Positions 1 through 7,038 of a stretch of 7,337 nucleotides of DNA are shown here, one piece after another. This DNA is from Acidobacteriota bacterium (GTDB lineage Bacteria > Acidobacteriota > UBA6911 > JACQSX01): contig JACQGG010000251.1 in the NCBI GenBank assembly GCA_016199665.1, forward strand, positions 1 through 7,337. Direction: 5' to 3'. The position numbers and the translations under genes were made by a program. Under the pieces are notes generated by a model. It was not told where the DNA came from. It saw nothing but the letters and a program-made list of their open reading frames with translations, and did no database searches. Each line of letters starts with the position of its first letter. Positions within the stretch are counted from its first letter, which is position 1.

Positions 1-731
1 AGCGCCACCAGGAGACCAAAGCCGACGACAATGCTGCGAAGCAGCCGCGGAGAGATTCGCTGCGCCGCATGCGCGCCGCTATACCCGCCCAGGACCGACG
101 CGCCCGCCATAATGCCCGCCGCCTCCAGGTCGACCGCGCCAATCAGCAGGAAATAAAGCATCGCCATGGCGTTGATGAGCAGACCCAGCAGCACCTTCAG
201 TGCGTTGGCCGACTGCAGATCCTCGGGCATGAAGACCGCCATCGCCGCCAGCATTAGAATGCCGATCCCGGCGCCGAAGTAACCTCCATACACCGAGATC
301 AACAACTGAACCACCCATAGAGCGGCCGACGTCCGGCGGGGGCCGCCTGCGGAGCGCCGCGCGACCCACCGACCCACCGGTCCTTGAACCATAAGCAGAA
401 CACAGGCCAGCAGTATCAGGTACGGAACGATCACGCGAAACGCTTTCTCCGGGGTGTAAATCAGCAACATGGAACCGATCAGCCCCCCAAGCGCTGAAGG
501 CACGGCAAGAATCAGGGCCTGATCGCGCTGCACCGAGATCTGGCGCCGGTAGGCCCACACACTGGCCACTGTTCCCGGCCAAAGAGCGACGGTGCTGGTC
601 GCATTGGCGCGCACCGCGGACCTGCCGCCATAGAGCAGGGCCGGGAAGCTGAGCAATGTGCCGCCGCCGGCCACGGCGTTGACAAAGCCTGCAGCAAACC
701 CGGCGCAGAGGATCAACCCCAGTCCCCACAT
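1..731 (-). CDS. TauE/SafE-family (DUF81) membrane transporter, partial at its C-terminus
   Basis: This inner-membrane protein belongs to the TauE/SafE family, whose members are proposed to export sulfite, sulfoacetate or other small organic anions. The substrate here cannot be told. Reading from ATG at 731 gives 243 codons with no stop before the left edge. Family members are usually about 250 residues, so little is missing. The two half-repeats each carry the family's glycine-rich signature: NAVAGGGTLLSFPALL near residues 18-33 and VYGGYFGAGIGILML near 147-161. Hydrophobic stretches at about 3-24, 72-92, 98-116, 138-160, 178-200 and 230-243 look like membrane helices, separated by a basic loop at 121-133. 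An AGGAGG ribosome-binding site (complement of 742-747) lies 10 bases upstream and supports this ATG over a GTG two bases inside it. It lies 117 bases downstream of recA on the same strand, with a heptamer repeat between. No terminator hairpin is visible in that gap. Confidence 0.9.
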   Translation of the reverse strand, partial: MWGLGLILCAGFAAGFVNAVAGGGTLLSFPALLYGGRSAVRANATSTVALWPGTVASVWAYRRQISVQRDQALILAVPSALGGLIGSMLLIYTPEKAFRVIVPYLILLACVLLMVQGPVGRWVARRSAGGPRRTSAALWVVQLLISVYGGYFGAGIGILMLAAMAVFMPEDLQSANALKVLLGLLINAMAMLYFLLIGAVDLEAAGIMAGASVLGGYSGAHAAQRISPRLLRSIVVGFGLLVA

Positions 732-807
732 TGAAGATCAGCCTCCTGCCCGATCAAACCACACCCCACCGGCACAGGCAACGACTTTCCATAGGATTCA
801 ATGGCTG

Positions 808-842
808 CATTCCACATTCCGCAATCCGCATTCCGCATTGGA
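808..842. repeat. Short heptamer array (CATTCCG type) between recA and the TauE-family gene
   Basis: Five consecutive seven-base units read CATTCCA, CATTCCG, CAATCCG, CATTCCG and CATTGGA. Units two to four are good copies and the outer two are degenerate. The array fills part of the 117-base gap after the recA stop. The consensus differs by one base from the CCTTCCG heptamer that dominates the two arrays near the right end of the window, so it probably belongs to the same dispersed class. No gene is associated with this copy. Confidence 0.75.
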
Positions 843-848
843 AAGGCC

Positions 849-1889
849 TCACCCAGACGCCTTGCCCGGCGAGGCGGGACGGGCCACCGGCGGCTTGACC
901 ATGCCAAGCGACTCTCGCAGGCGAGTTGTCAGTTTGCCGGCAATGTCCGGATTGTCTTTCAGGAACTGGCGCGCGTTTTCCCGTCCCTGCCCCAGACGCT
1001 CTCCGTTGAAGGAGAACCAACTGCCGCTCTTCTCGATGATCTTTTTCTCCACGCCGAGGTCCAGCAGATCCCCTTCCCGTGAGATCCCCTCGCCGTAGAG
1101 AATGTCAAACTCCGCCTCTCGGAAGGGAGGCGCCAGTTTGTTCTTGACGATCTTAACCTTGGTGCGGTTGCCGACCACCTGGTCCCCTTCCTTGAGTGAA
1201 GCAATGCGGCGGATCTCCATTCGAATCGAGGCGTAAAACTTGAGCGCGCGGCCGCCGGTGGTCGTTTCCGGATTGCCAAACATGACGCCGATCTTTTCTC
1301 GAATCTGGTTGATGAAGATCAGGCAGGTGTTGGACTTTGACACGATCCCGGTCAGCTTCCGCATCGCCTGAGACATCAGCCGCGCCTGCAGTCCCATGTG
1401 CGAATCGCCCATCTCGCCTTCCAGCTCCGCCTTGGGCACCAGCGCCGCAACCGAATCGACCACCAGCACGTCAACGGCGCCCGAGCGCACCAGTACTTCG
1501 GCAATCTCCAGCGCCTGCTCGCCGCTGTCTGGCTGTGACACCAGCAGCTCGTCAATGTTGACTCCAAGCCTGCGAGCGTAGGCGGCATCCATGGCATGCT
1601 CGGCATCAATAAACGCCGCGGTCCCTCCCAGCTTCTGAGCCTCGGCGACCACCTGCAGCGCCATGGTGGTCTTGCCGCTGGATTCGGGGCCGTAAATCTC
1701 GATCACCCGCCCCCGCGGAAATCCTCCAATGCCGAGCGCGGCATCGACGGAAAGCGATCCCGACGAAATCACCGGTACCGCCTGGACCGGCTGATCCCCC
1801 AGTTTCATGACGGCCCCTTTGCCAAACTGGCGCTCGATCTGGAGCAAGGCCGTCTCAATGGCTCGCGTCTTGGAACTCTTATCGTTCAT
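849..1889 (-). CDS. recA: RecA, DNA recombination and SOS coprotease
   Basis: RecA is the ATP-dependent strand-exchange protein of homologous recombination. It forms filaments on single-stranded DNA and stimulates LexA self-cleavage. The 346-residue product is normal length. Visible landmarks are the Walker A motif GPESSGKT at 67-74, the catalytic glutamate Glu97 in DAEH, Walker B VLVVDS at 141-146 (Asp145), the DNA-binding loop 2 segment from about 196 to 213 (IREKIGVMFGNPETTTGG), and the KIVKNK interface motif at 246-251. The C-terminus is a short Pro/Ala/Lys tail rather than the acidic tail of E. coli. I chose ATG at 1889 because GGGAG (complement of 1895-1899) sits five bases upstream and this gives the usual RecA N-terminus. 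The in-frame ATG at 1937 would add 16 atypical residues. No recX follows. A clear LexA operator is not visible in the 91 bases upstream. Confidence 0.98.
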   Translation of the reverse strand: MNDKSSKTRAIETALLQIERQFGKGAVMKLGDQPVQAVPVISSGSLSVDAALGIGGFPRGRVIEIYGPESSGKTTMALQVVAEAQKLGGTAAFIDAEHAMDAAYARRLGVNIDELLVSQPDSGEQALEIAEVLVRSGAVDVLVVDSVAALVPKAELEGEMGDSHMGLQARLMSQAMRKLTGIVSKSNTCLIFINQIREKIGVMFGNPETTTGGRALKFYASIRMEIRRIASLKEGDQVVGNRTKVKIVKNKLAPPFREAEFDILYGEGISREGDLLDLGVEKKIIEKSGSWFSFNGERLGQGRENARQFLKDNPDIAGKLTTRLRESLGMVKPPVARPASPGKASG

Positions 1890-1980
1890 GGTTACTCCCA
1901 GGGTTGTTAACGGCTCTTCCGCTCTTTGGCATGGCATAACTCCCGGTTCGAAAACTTTGCGAAAGATTGTTCAAGAAAGA

Positions 1981-2844
1981 TTACTTGTCATAACAATAGA
2001 AGCCCCGTCCACTCTTTCTTCCCAGGCAACCGGCCGCCACCATTTTCGTCAGCAGGGGGCAGGGACGGTACTTCGAGTCACGAAAACCTTCATACAAGGT
2101 ATTCATCACATCCAGACATACGTCCAATCCTATCAGGTCTGCCAGCCGCAAAGGTCCCATGGGATGGTTCATGCCGAGCGTCATGACCCTATCGATCGAA
2201 TCAGCCGTGCCCACACCCTCATAAAGCGCGAACATCGCTTCGTTAAGCATGGGCAACAGAATCCGGTTGGATACGAAGCCGGGGGAATCGTTAACTTCGA
2301 CAGGGGTCTTTCCCAGCTTCCCGGCCAGCTCTTGCGTCGTCCGGGCGGTCTCGTCCGACGTTTGCAGCGCCCGGATCACCTCCACCAGCCGCATCAGCGG
2401 AACCGGGTTCATAAAGTGCATCCCGATGACCCGATCGGCCCGGCCGGTGGATGCGGCGAGCCGGGTTAGAGAGATCGAGGAAGTATTGCTCGCCAGGACA
2501 ACTTCCCCGCCAGTCACGCGCTCCAGTTGGGCGAAGACCTCCCGTTTGACTTCGAAGTTTTCGTTCACTGCCTCGATGACAAAATCCACATCGGAAAGAT
2601 CGCGCCACTCGGTGGAGAAGCGTATCCGGCGCATGGCGCTGCCAAACAGCGCCGGCGCATGCGCAGGATCCTGCTTCTCGAGAATCTTGCCGAGACTTTT
2701 CTCAATTCCCTGCCGGCATTTTTCCAGGAATTGCGGGTGCACATCCCGCACCACGGCTTCCAACCCGGCGTGCGCGACCGTCTGCGCGATGCCGCCCCCC
2801 ATGGTTCCGGCGCCAATGATTCCGATTCTCCTGATACTGCTCAC
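1981..2844 (-). CDS. hbd: 3-hydroxybutyryl-CoA dehydrogenase
   Basis: This cytoplasmic enzyme interconverts acetoacetyl-CoA and 3-hydroxybutyryl-CoA with NAD(P)H, in butyrate-type or fatty-acid metabolism. Its 287 residues match the usual single-domain-pair form of about 280-290. The N-terminal Rossmann fold shows GIIGAGTMGGGIA at 8-20, with Asp34 at the end of the second strand, which favours NAD(H). Catalytic-site residues seen are Ser122, His143 in GMHFMNP, Glu155 and Asn193 in VSNRI. The C-terminal domain carries NHPMGPLRLADLIGLD at 226-241 and the GRKSGRGFYCY ending. The start is GTG at 2844. It overlaps the thiolase TGA as GTGA, with a GGAG element five bases upstream, so translation is probably coupled to the thiolase. 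The two genes catalyse consecutive steps. No crotonase or acyl-CoA dehydrogenase is in the window, so the direction of the pathway cannot be read here. Confidence 0.95.
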   Translation of the reverse strand: MSSIRRIGIIGAGTMGGGIAQTVAHAGLEAVVRDVHPQFLEKCRQGIEKSLGKILEKQDPAHAPALFGSAMRRIRFSTEWRDLSDVDFVIEAVNENFEVKREVFAQLERVTGGEVVLASNTSSISLTRLAASTGRADRVIGMHFMNPVPLMRLVEVIRALQTSDETARTTQELAGKLGKTPVEVNDSPGFVSNRILLPMLNEAMFALYEGVGTADSIDRVMTLGMNHPMGPLRLADLIGLDVCLDVMNTLYEGFRDSKYRPCPLLTKMVAAGCLGRKSGRGFYCYDK

Positions 2845-4022
2845 ACCCGCTCCACCGCCATGGCAACGGCATTCCCGCCTCCCAGACAGAGGGCCGCAAT
2901 ACCGCGCCGCTTCCCCAGGTGCTGCAGCGCATAAAGCAGGGTGACCAGGATGCGCGCTCCGGTCGCCCCGATCGGATGGCCCAGGGCAACCGCGCCTCCG
3001 TTGACATTGACCCGCTCCTGATCGAGTCCCAGTTCCCGAATCAATGCGACCGACTGCACCGCGAACGCCTCACTCAATTCGTACAGGTCCACGTCGCCGG
3101 CCTTCCACCCGGTCCTGGCCCAGATCGCTCTGACGGCCTCCAGCGGCGCCATCATGACCAGCGACGGCGCAATGCCGCTGGTCGCGCAGGCCACCACACG
3201 CGCCAGCGGGCGAAGATTCCGGTCACGGACTTTTTTTTCAGAAGCCACCACCAGCGCAGCCGCTCCGTCGTTGACCCCGGGCGCATTGCCCGCCGTCACC
3301 GTGCCTTCGGGCCTGAAGGCCGGTTTCAATCGCGCCAGCGCCTCCAGCGACGTGTCTTCACGCGGTCCCTCGTCGGCGTCAAAAAGGAGCGCAGCGCCCT
3401 TCTTCTGCGGAATCTCGACCGCGACCGTCTCGTTTCTAAACCGGCCCGACTTTATGGCAGCCACCGCCCGGCGGTGGCTGTCCAGAGCGTATCGATCCTG
3501 CTCCTGCCTGGAGACGTGGTATTTTTCTGCGACTACTTCGCCGGTGCAACCCATGTGAAAGTCTTCATAGGCGTCCCACAAGCCGTCATGAATCATCGAG
3601 TCGATCAACTCCCCATGTCCCAGCCGCTGCCCGTCTCTGACCTGTGGCAGAAGATAGGGGGCGTTGCTCATGCTTTCCATACCGCCCGCCACCATGACAT
3701 CCTGGTCGCCCAGACGAGCCGATTGCGCTGCCAGACTGACCGCCTTCAGCCCCGACCCGCAAACCTTGTTGATCGTCAAGGCGGCGACGCGGGCGGGCAA
3801 TCCCCCTCCCAGTGCAGCCTGCCGGGCGGGATTTTGTCCCAGGCCGGCCGAGACCACGTTTCCCATGATGACTTCGTCGACGTGATCGGGTTCAAGACCG
3901 CTCCGTCGAACCGCTTCCCGCACCACAATGGCGCCCAGTTGAGCGGCCGACAGAGATTTCAGGCTTCCCTGGAACTTGCCGATGGGCGTGCGGGCGGCAG
4001 CCACGATGAACGCGTCCTGCAT
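2841..4022 (-). CDS. Acetyl-CoA C-acetyltransferase (thiolase II type)
   Basis: The enzyme condenses two acetyl-CoA to acetoacetyl-CoA, or cleaves 3-ketoacyl-CoA in reverse. At 393 residues it is the standard thiolase length. Motifs in order are VAAARTPIGKFQGSL at 7-21, the acyl-accepting Cys88 in VCGSG, GGMESMSNAPY at 113-123, HMG at 156-158 as in the biosynthetic enzymes, His349 in ALGHPIG, and Cys379 in CLGGGNAVA. One oddity is at 317: the motif that is normally NEAFA reads SEAFA, so the Asn that positions the catalytic water in well-studied thiolases is Ser. ATG at 4022 has GAGGGG about four bases upstream and gives the usual N-terminus. It is the first gene of a two-gene unit with the dehydrogenase. 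A TTGACA promoter candidate lies 50-75 bases upstream of the start. It could equally be called a FadA-type thiolase; its partner favours C4 chemistry. Confidence 0.93.
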   Translation of the reverse strand: MQDAFIVAAARTPIGKFQGSLKSLSAAQLGAIVVREAVRRSGLEPDHVDEVIMGNVVSAGLGQNPARQAALGGGLPARVAALTINKVCGSGLKAVSLAAQSARLGDQDVMVAGGMESMSNAPYLLPQVRDGQRLGHGELIDSMIHDGLWDAYEDFHMGCTGEVVAEKYHVSRQEQDRYALDSHRRAVAAIKSGRFRNETVAVEIPQKKGAALLFDADEGPREDTSLEALARLKPAFRPEGTVTAGNAPGVNDGAAALVVASEKKVRDRNLRPLARVVACATSGIAPSLVMMAPLEAVRAIWARTGWKAGDVDLYELSEAFAVQSVALIRELGLDQERVNVNGGAVALGHPIGATGARILVTLLYALQHLGKRRGIAALCLGGGNAVAMAVERV

Positions 4023-4068
4023 GGAACCCCTCAGATAGGGATCTTGTTCCTGTCGGGTGGAGAAGGCG

Positions 4069-4096
4069 ACTCTATCAAAAATACCCCTCCTGTCAA
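4069..4096 (-). promoter_or_regulatory. Candidate sigma-70-type promoter for the thiolase/dehydrogenase unit
   Basis: On the minus strand a perfect -35 box TTGACA (complement of 4091-4096) is followed after 16 bases by TAGAGT (complement of 4069-4074), a four-of-six -10 match. The predicted start would leave a leader of roughly 40 bases before the thiolase ATG. The call is based on consensus only. Confidence 0.45.
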
Positions 4097-4125
4097 CATG
4101 ACGGGGCGATCTTTCTTCACCGCAG

Positions 4126-4154
4126 TTGACGGACCCTCAAACACATGGTACAAG
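4126..4154 (+). promoter_or_regulatory. Candidate sigma-70-type promoter for rpmB
   Basis: TTGACG at 4126-4131 (five of six) is followed after exactly 17 bases by TACAAG at 4149-4154 (four of six). The rpmB ATG is 34 bases beyond the -10 box. This promoter and the thiolase promoter point away from each other, with about 30 bases between their -35 boxes. Confidence 0.45.
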
Positions 4155-4188
4155 TTTAGGTTCGGTCAACTCAAACTGAGAGGAGAGC

Positions 4189-4386
4189 ATGGCTCGATCT
4201 TGTTTTGTGTGCGGCAAGCAGGCCCAGTACGGCAACAAAATAAGCCATGCGCACAACGTAACCAAGCGAAAATTTGACCCGAACCTGCACTCCGTGCGCG
4301 CTGTCATTGACGGGGTCACCCGGCGCATCCGCGTCTGTACCCGCTGCATCCGGTCCGGCAAAATTCAAAAGCCCGCCCTCGCCTGA
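4189..4386 (+). CDS. rpmB: 50S ribosomal protein L28, zinc-binding form
   Basis: L28 is a small basic protein of the large ribosomal subunit. The 65-residue product is a normal bacterial length. Four cysteines in two CxxC pairs (Cys5/Cys8 and Cys50/Cys53) mark the zinc-ribbon type of L28, as opposed to the cysteine-free paralogue some bacteria use under zinc limitation. The N-terminal MARSCFVCGKQ and the HAHNVTKRKFDPNL segment at 20-33 are characteristic. A strong purine-rich ribosome-binding site, GAGAGGAGAG at 4178-4187, directly precedes the ATG. This is the only confident plus-strand gene here. It diverges from the thiolase and converges on rel, ending 15 bases from the rel stop, with no hairpin terminator visible between them. 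Confidence 0.96.
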   Translation: MARSCFVCGKQAQYGNKISHAHNVTKRKFDPNLHSVRAVIDGVTRRIRVCTRCIRSGKIQKPALA

Positions 4387-4401
4387 CCCCGACACCCTCC
4401 C

Positions 4402-6561
4402 CTACCTGAACCGCGTAACGTCAAAGACTCCGGGAAGCCCCTGGAGATAACCCAGGATCTGGTTCAGGTGTCTCATGTCTTTGATCTGAAGCGTCAGGTC
4501 AATCTTGCCACTCCGGTCTTCATAAGTGCTTGCCTTCACATCGGCAATGTTGGTATTGACCTTGGCAATGGCCGCGCTGATGTCCGCCAGAATCCCGGGC
4601 CGGTCTTCGGTGTGAACGCTGACCTTGACCGGATAGACTTCGTCATCGGCCTCGCCCGCCCACTCCACGTCTATTCTTCGCTCCGGGTTGTGCAGCAGGT
4701 TCTCCAGGTTGGAGCAGCCGACGGCATGCACTGCGATTCCCCTGCCGATCGTGATATAACCGACGATATCTTCACCTCGAATCGGATTGCAGCACTTGGC
4801 GCGATAGACCAGAAGATCGTCGTGCCCTTTCACCTTGATCTTGGAATCGGAACGGTGCAGCACGCGGTCTACCACTGCGGTCAGCTTGGACTGCCTCGGT
4901 TCCGGCGCGTCCAGCTTGACCAGCTCCGGCTCGATGTGCGCGAGCACCTGCCGCGCCTGGACTTTGCCGTATCCGATGTCGCAGTAGAGGTCTTCAAGTT
5001 TTCGGCCGCCGGCACTGGCCACAAGCCGTTCCTGCTGCTCCCCGGGTTGGGCGAACTTCTTGAGGTTGATCTTGAATTTGCGCGCCTCCTTTTCAAGCAG
5101 CTTCCGGCCCACCTCTATGGCCCGCTCCTTCTGCTTGGTGTTGAGCCAGTGGCGGATGCGGTTTCGCGCCCTGGAGGTTCTCACAAAGGCGAGCCAATCG
5201 CGGCTGGGCCGGGCCTCCGGCCCGGTCAGAATCTTGCAGATCTCTCCATGTTTGAGTTTGTGCTTGAGCGGAACGATCCGCCCGTTGACCTGGGCGCCCA
5301 CGCACTTGTGGCCCACCTCGGTATGCACAGCGTACGCGAAGTCGATGGGCGTGGCATCGCGAGGAAGCGTGATGACTTCGCCTTTGGGAGTAAAAATGTA
5401 CACCTCTTCCGGGTAAAGGTCGATCTTTAGATTGGAAAGGAACTGCCGCGGGTCCTGAATTTCCTGCTGCGATTCCAGCAGGTGGCGCAACCAGACCAGG
5501 CGCTGGTCGCGGGGATCTTCCTGGAACTTGCCCTCCTTGTACTTCCAGTGAGCCGCAATGCCTTCCTCCGCCGTCTTGTGCATTTCGCGCGTACGAATCT
5601 GCACTTCGAAAGGCTGGCCGTTTTTGCCCATCACCGTGGTATGCAGCGACTGATAGCCGTTCAGCCGCGGCATGGCAATGTAGTCCTTGATGCGCCCCGG
5701 AACGGGGCTCCACAAATTGTTGACAATTCCCAGCACGGTGTAGCAGTCCTTGATTGACTCGGTGATGACCCGCAGGGCGGTGAAATCATAAACCTGGTCC
5801 ACGGAAACTCTCTGGCGCTGCATCTTCCGATAGATGCTGTAGATCCGCTTGCTGCGGTTGTGTATTTCCGCCAGGATGCCCTGCTCGTGGAGTTTTTCGG
5901 CAATCTGCGACGACACTTCCGCCATGAAGGCATCGCTGGTTTGCTTTTTTTCCCGCACTTGCTGCAGCAGGGTGTTGTAGGCGACCGGATCGAGGTAGCT
6001 GAACGCCAGATCCTCCAGCTCGCCTCGCAGTTTGGCCATTCCCAGCCGGTGGGCGATGGGAGCGTAGATGTCCAAAGTTTCCCGCGCGATGACCCGCTGC
6101 TTTTCCGGGGGCAGGTACTGCAGGGTGCGCATGTTATGCAGCCGGTCGGCGAATTTGACCAGAATGACGCGAACGTCGTCGATCATGGCGAGCAGGAGCT
6201 TTCGAAAGTTCTCGGCCTGCTTTTCCTGCGTGCTGGAAAACTGGATCTGGCTGATCTTGGTGACACCGTCGACCAGATGCGCAACATCCTCGCCGAACAA
6301 TTGCTGGACGGTCTCGCGCGTTGTCAGCGTGTCCTCGATCACGTCGTGCAACAAACCCACGGCGACGCTGACCACGTCCAGCTTCATTTCCGCCAGAATA
6401 TTGGCGACCTCGAGCGGATGCGACAAATACGGCTCACCCGACTGCCGCACTTGTCCCTTGTGCTCGCGGGCGGAAAACACGTAGGCCTTTCGCAGCACCT
6501 CCAGATCCGCGCCCGGATGGTACCGCTCGACTTTCTGCTCCAAGTCCTCAAAGCGGATCAT
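4402..6561 (-). CDS. rel: Bifunctional (p)ppGpp synthetase/hydrolase, long Rel type
   Basis: This is the stringent-response enzyme: it makes (p)ppGpp from ATP plus GTP/GDP on starved ribosomes and degrades it with Mn2+. The 719 residues carry every expected domain. The HD hydrolase has His48, His72-Asp73, Glu76-Asp77 and Asp139 all present, so hydrolysis should work. The synthetase has NRSKRIYSIYRKM at 235-247, Asp259 in YDFTALR, the G-loop tyrosine in LNGYQSLHT at 300-308, and Glu319 in EVQIRT. The RIKD at 290-293 is the RxKD form seen in bifunctional enzymes rather than the acidic form of RelA. A TGS domain spans about 384-446, a Cys590-Cys591/His612/Cys616 zinc-finger-like region follows, and an ACT domain covers about 645-719. 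ATG at 6561 has AGGAG (complement of 6567-6571) five bases upstream. Its 5' flank holds a heptamer array starting 44 bases away. The gene could equally be named spoT or relA. Confidence 0.97.
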   Translation of the reverse strand: MIRFEDLEQKVERYHPGADLEVLRKAYVFSAREHKGQVRQSGEPYLSHPLEVANILAEMKLDVVSVAVGLLHDVIEDTLTTRETVQQLFGEDVAHLVDGVTKISQIQFSSTQEKQAENFRKLLLAMIDDVRVILVKFADRLHNMRTLQYLPPEKQRVIARETLDIYAPIAHRLGMAKLRGELEDLAFSYLDPVAYNTLLQQVREKKQTSDAFMAEVSSQIAEKLHEQGILAEIHNRSKRIYSIYRKMQRQRVSVDQVYDFTALRVITESIKDCYTVLGIVNNLWSPVPGRIKDYIAMPRLNGYQSLHTTVMGKNGQPFEVQIRTREMHKTAEEGIAAHWKYKEGKFQEDPRDQRLVWLRHLLESQQEIQDPRQFLSNLKIDLYPEEVYIFTPKGEVITLPRDATPIDFAYAVHTEVGHKCVGAQVNGRIVPLKHKLKHGEICKILTGPEARPSRDWLAFVRTSRARNRIRHWLNTKQKERAIEVGRKLLEKEARKFKINLKKFAQPGEQQERLVASAGGRKLEDLYCDIGYGKVQARQVLAHIEPELVKLDAPEPRQSKLTAVVDRVLHRSDSKIKVKGHDDLLVYRAKCCNPIRGEDIVGYITIGRGIAVHAVGCSNLENLLHNPERRIDVEWAGEADDEVYPVKVSVHTEDRPGILADISAAIAKVNTNIADVKASTYEDRSGKIDLTLQIKDMRHLNQILGYLQGLPGVFDVTRFR

Positions 6562-6604
6562 GCCGGCTCCTATTGTAAACGAAGCGGCGGACGGGAAGGC
6601 AGTG

Positions 6605-6653
6605 GGCGGAAGGCGGAAGGCGGAAGGCGGAAAGCAGAAGGCGGAAGGCGGAA
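6605..6653. repeat. Left heptamer array, seven units of GGCGGAA
   Basis: Seven contiguous seven-base units fill this stretch. Six are exactly GGCGGAA and the fifth is AGCAGAA. Degenerate units extend leftward to about 6591. The array starts eight bases beyond the stop codon of the four-helix-bundle gene and ends 44 bases before the rel start codon. It is purine-rich on the plus strand. In the opposite orientation the same heptamer forms the larger array at 7174-7264. Confidence 0.93.
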
Positions 6654-6660
6654 TTAGACC

Positions 6661-7038
6661 TTAGCGGGGCACGAAGCGGCTCGGCTGCTCCAGTATTCGG
6701 CTCAGCATTCTTCCCAATTCCTGATAGCTTGTTATCAGTTCGGAATGGCATTCGCCAGAGATGTAGCCGCAGTCTCGGGCAAAGTCGAGCCACACCTGTG
6801 TCTCGGTAGCTTCGGCGTCAGCGTCAGCAACTTTGCTTGCGAACACCTTCGGGTACTGCCGCTTCCGAAAACCTTCGCCAATGTTAGCCGCCACGCTCCG
6901 TGAACTCCGGCGTAGCTGGTCGGTGAGTGAATACCGTTCCTCCTTGGGAAAGGTACTGGACATCTGGAATATCTCCATGGCCAGTCTGTAGGCCGATTGA
7001 TAAACTTTCAGGTCGCGGTGTCCGCGCAATGTCAGCAT
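6661..7038 (-). CDS. Four-helix-bundle protein (23S rRNA intervening-sequence protein family)
   Basis: The 125-residue product belongs to the family first seen as open frames inside 23S rRNA intervening sequences (S23 type) and distantly related to the accessory proteins of diversity-generating retroelements. Members form four-helix bundles, often pentameric; the cellular role of stand-alone copies is unknown. The sequence shows RDLKVYQSAYRLAMEIF at 8-24, then LTDQLRRSSRSVAANIGEGF at 38-57, which is the family's hallmark, then an acidic helix around 70-88 and a final helix at 101-116 (YQELGRMLSRIL). Length is typical. ATG at 7038 gives the usual N-terminus, but its best ribosome-binding site (GAAGGG) is about 12 bases away, which is long. 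The frame upstream stops seven bases inside this gene, so translational coupling is possible. The stop codon is followed almost at once by one heptamer array, and another lies upstream. rel is the next gene on the same strand. Confidence 0.93.
   Translation of the reverse strand: MLTLRGHRDLKVYQSAYRLAMEIFQMSSTFPKEERYSLTDQLRRSSRSVAANIGEGFRKRQYPKVFASKVADADAEATETQVWLDFARDCGYISGECHSELITSYQELGRMLSRILEQPSRFVPR

Noticed and set aside
79..729. A 216-residue minus-strand frame rich in Arg and Gly
   Set aside because: It is the shadow of the TauE/SafE gene one frame over, which has clear membrane helices and family motifs. The shadow has neither.
1945..1974. Possible LexA operator or promoter upstream of recA: TTCGAA palindrome and a TTGAAC -35-like box
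   Set aside because: The CGAAC half-site lacks a proper partner at the four-base spacing of the Gram-positive SOS box, and no good -10 lies 16-18 bases from TTGAAC.
2919..4277. A 452-codon plus-strand open frame opposite the thiolase and running into rpmB
   Set aside because: Its composition is low-complexity Arg/His/Gln typical of the antisense of GC-rich coding DNA. The thiolase on the other strand has all catalytic motifs, and rpmB occupies another frame.
4387..4401. Bidirectional terminator between rpmB and rel
   Set aside because: The 15-base gap has no inverted repeat and no T-run on either strand.
4468..6657. Long plus-strand frames opposite rel (4468-5430 and 5860-6657)
   Set aside because: They are antisense to an intact rel gene with full domain structure, and no recognisable motif or ribosome-binding site supports them.
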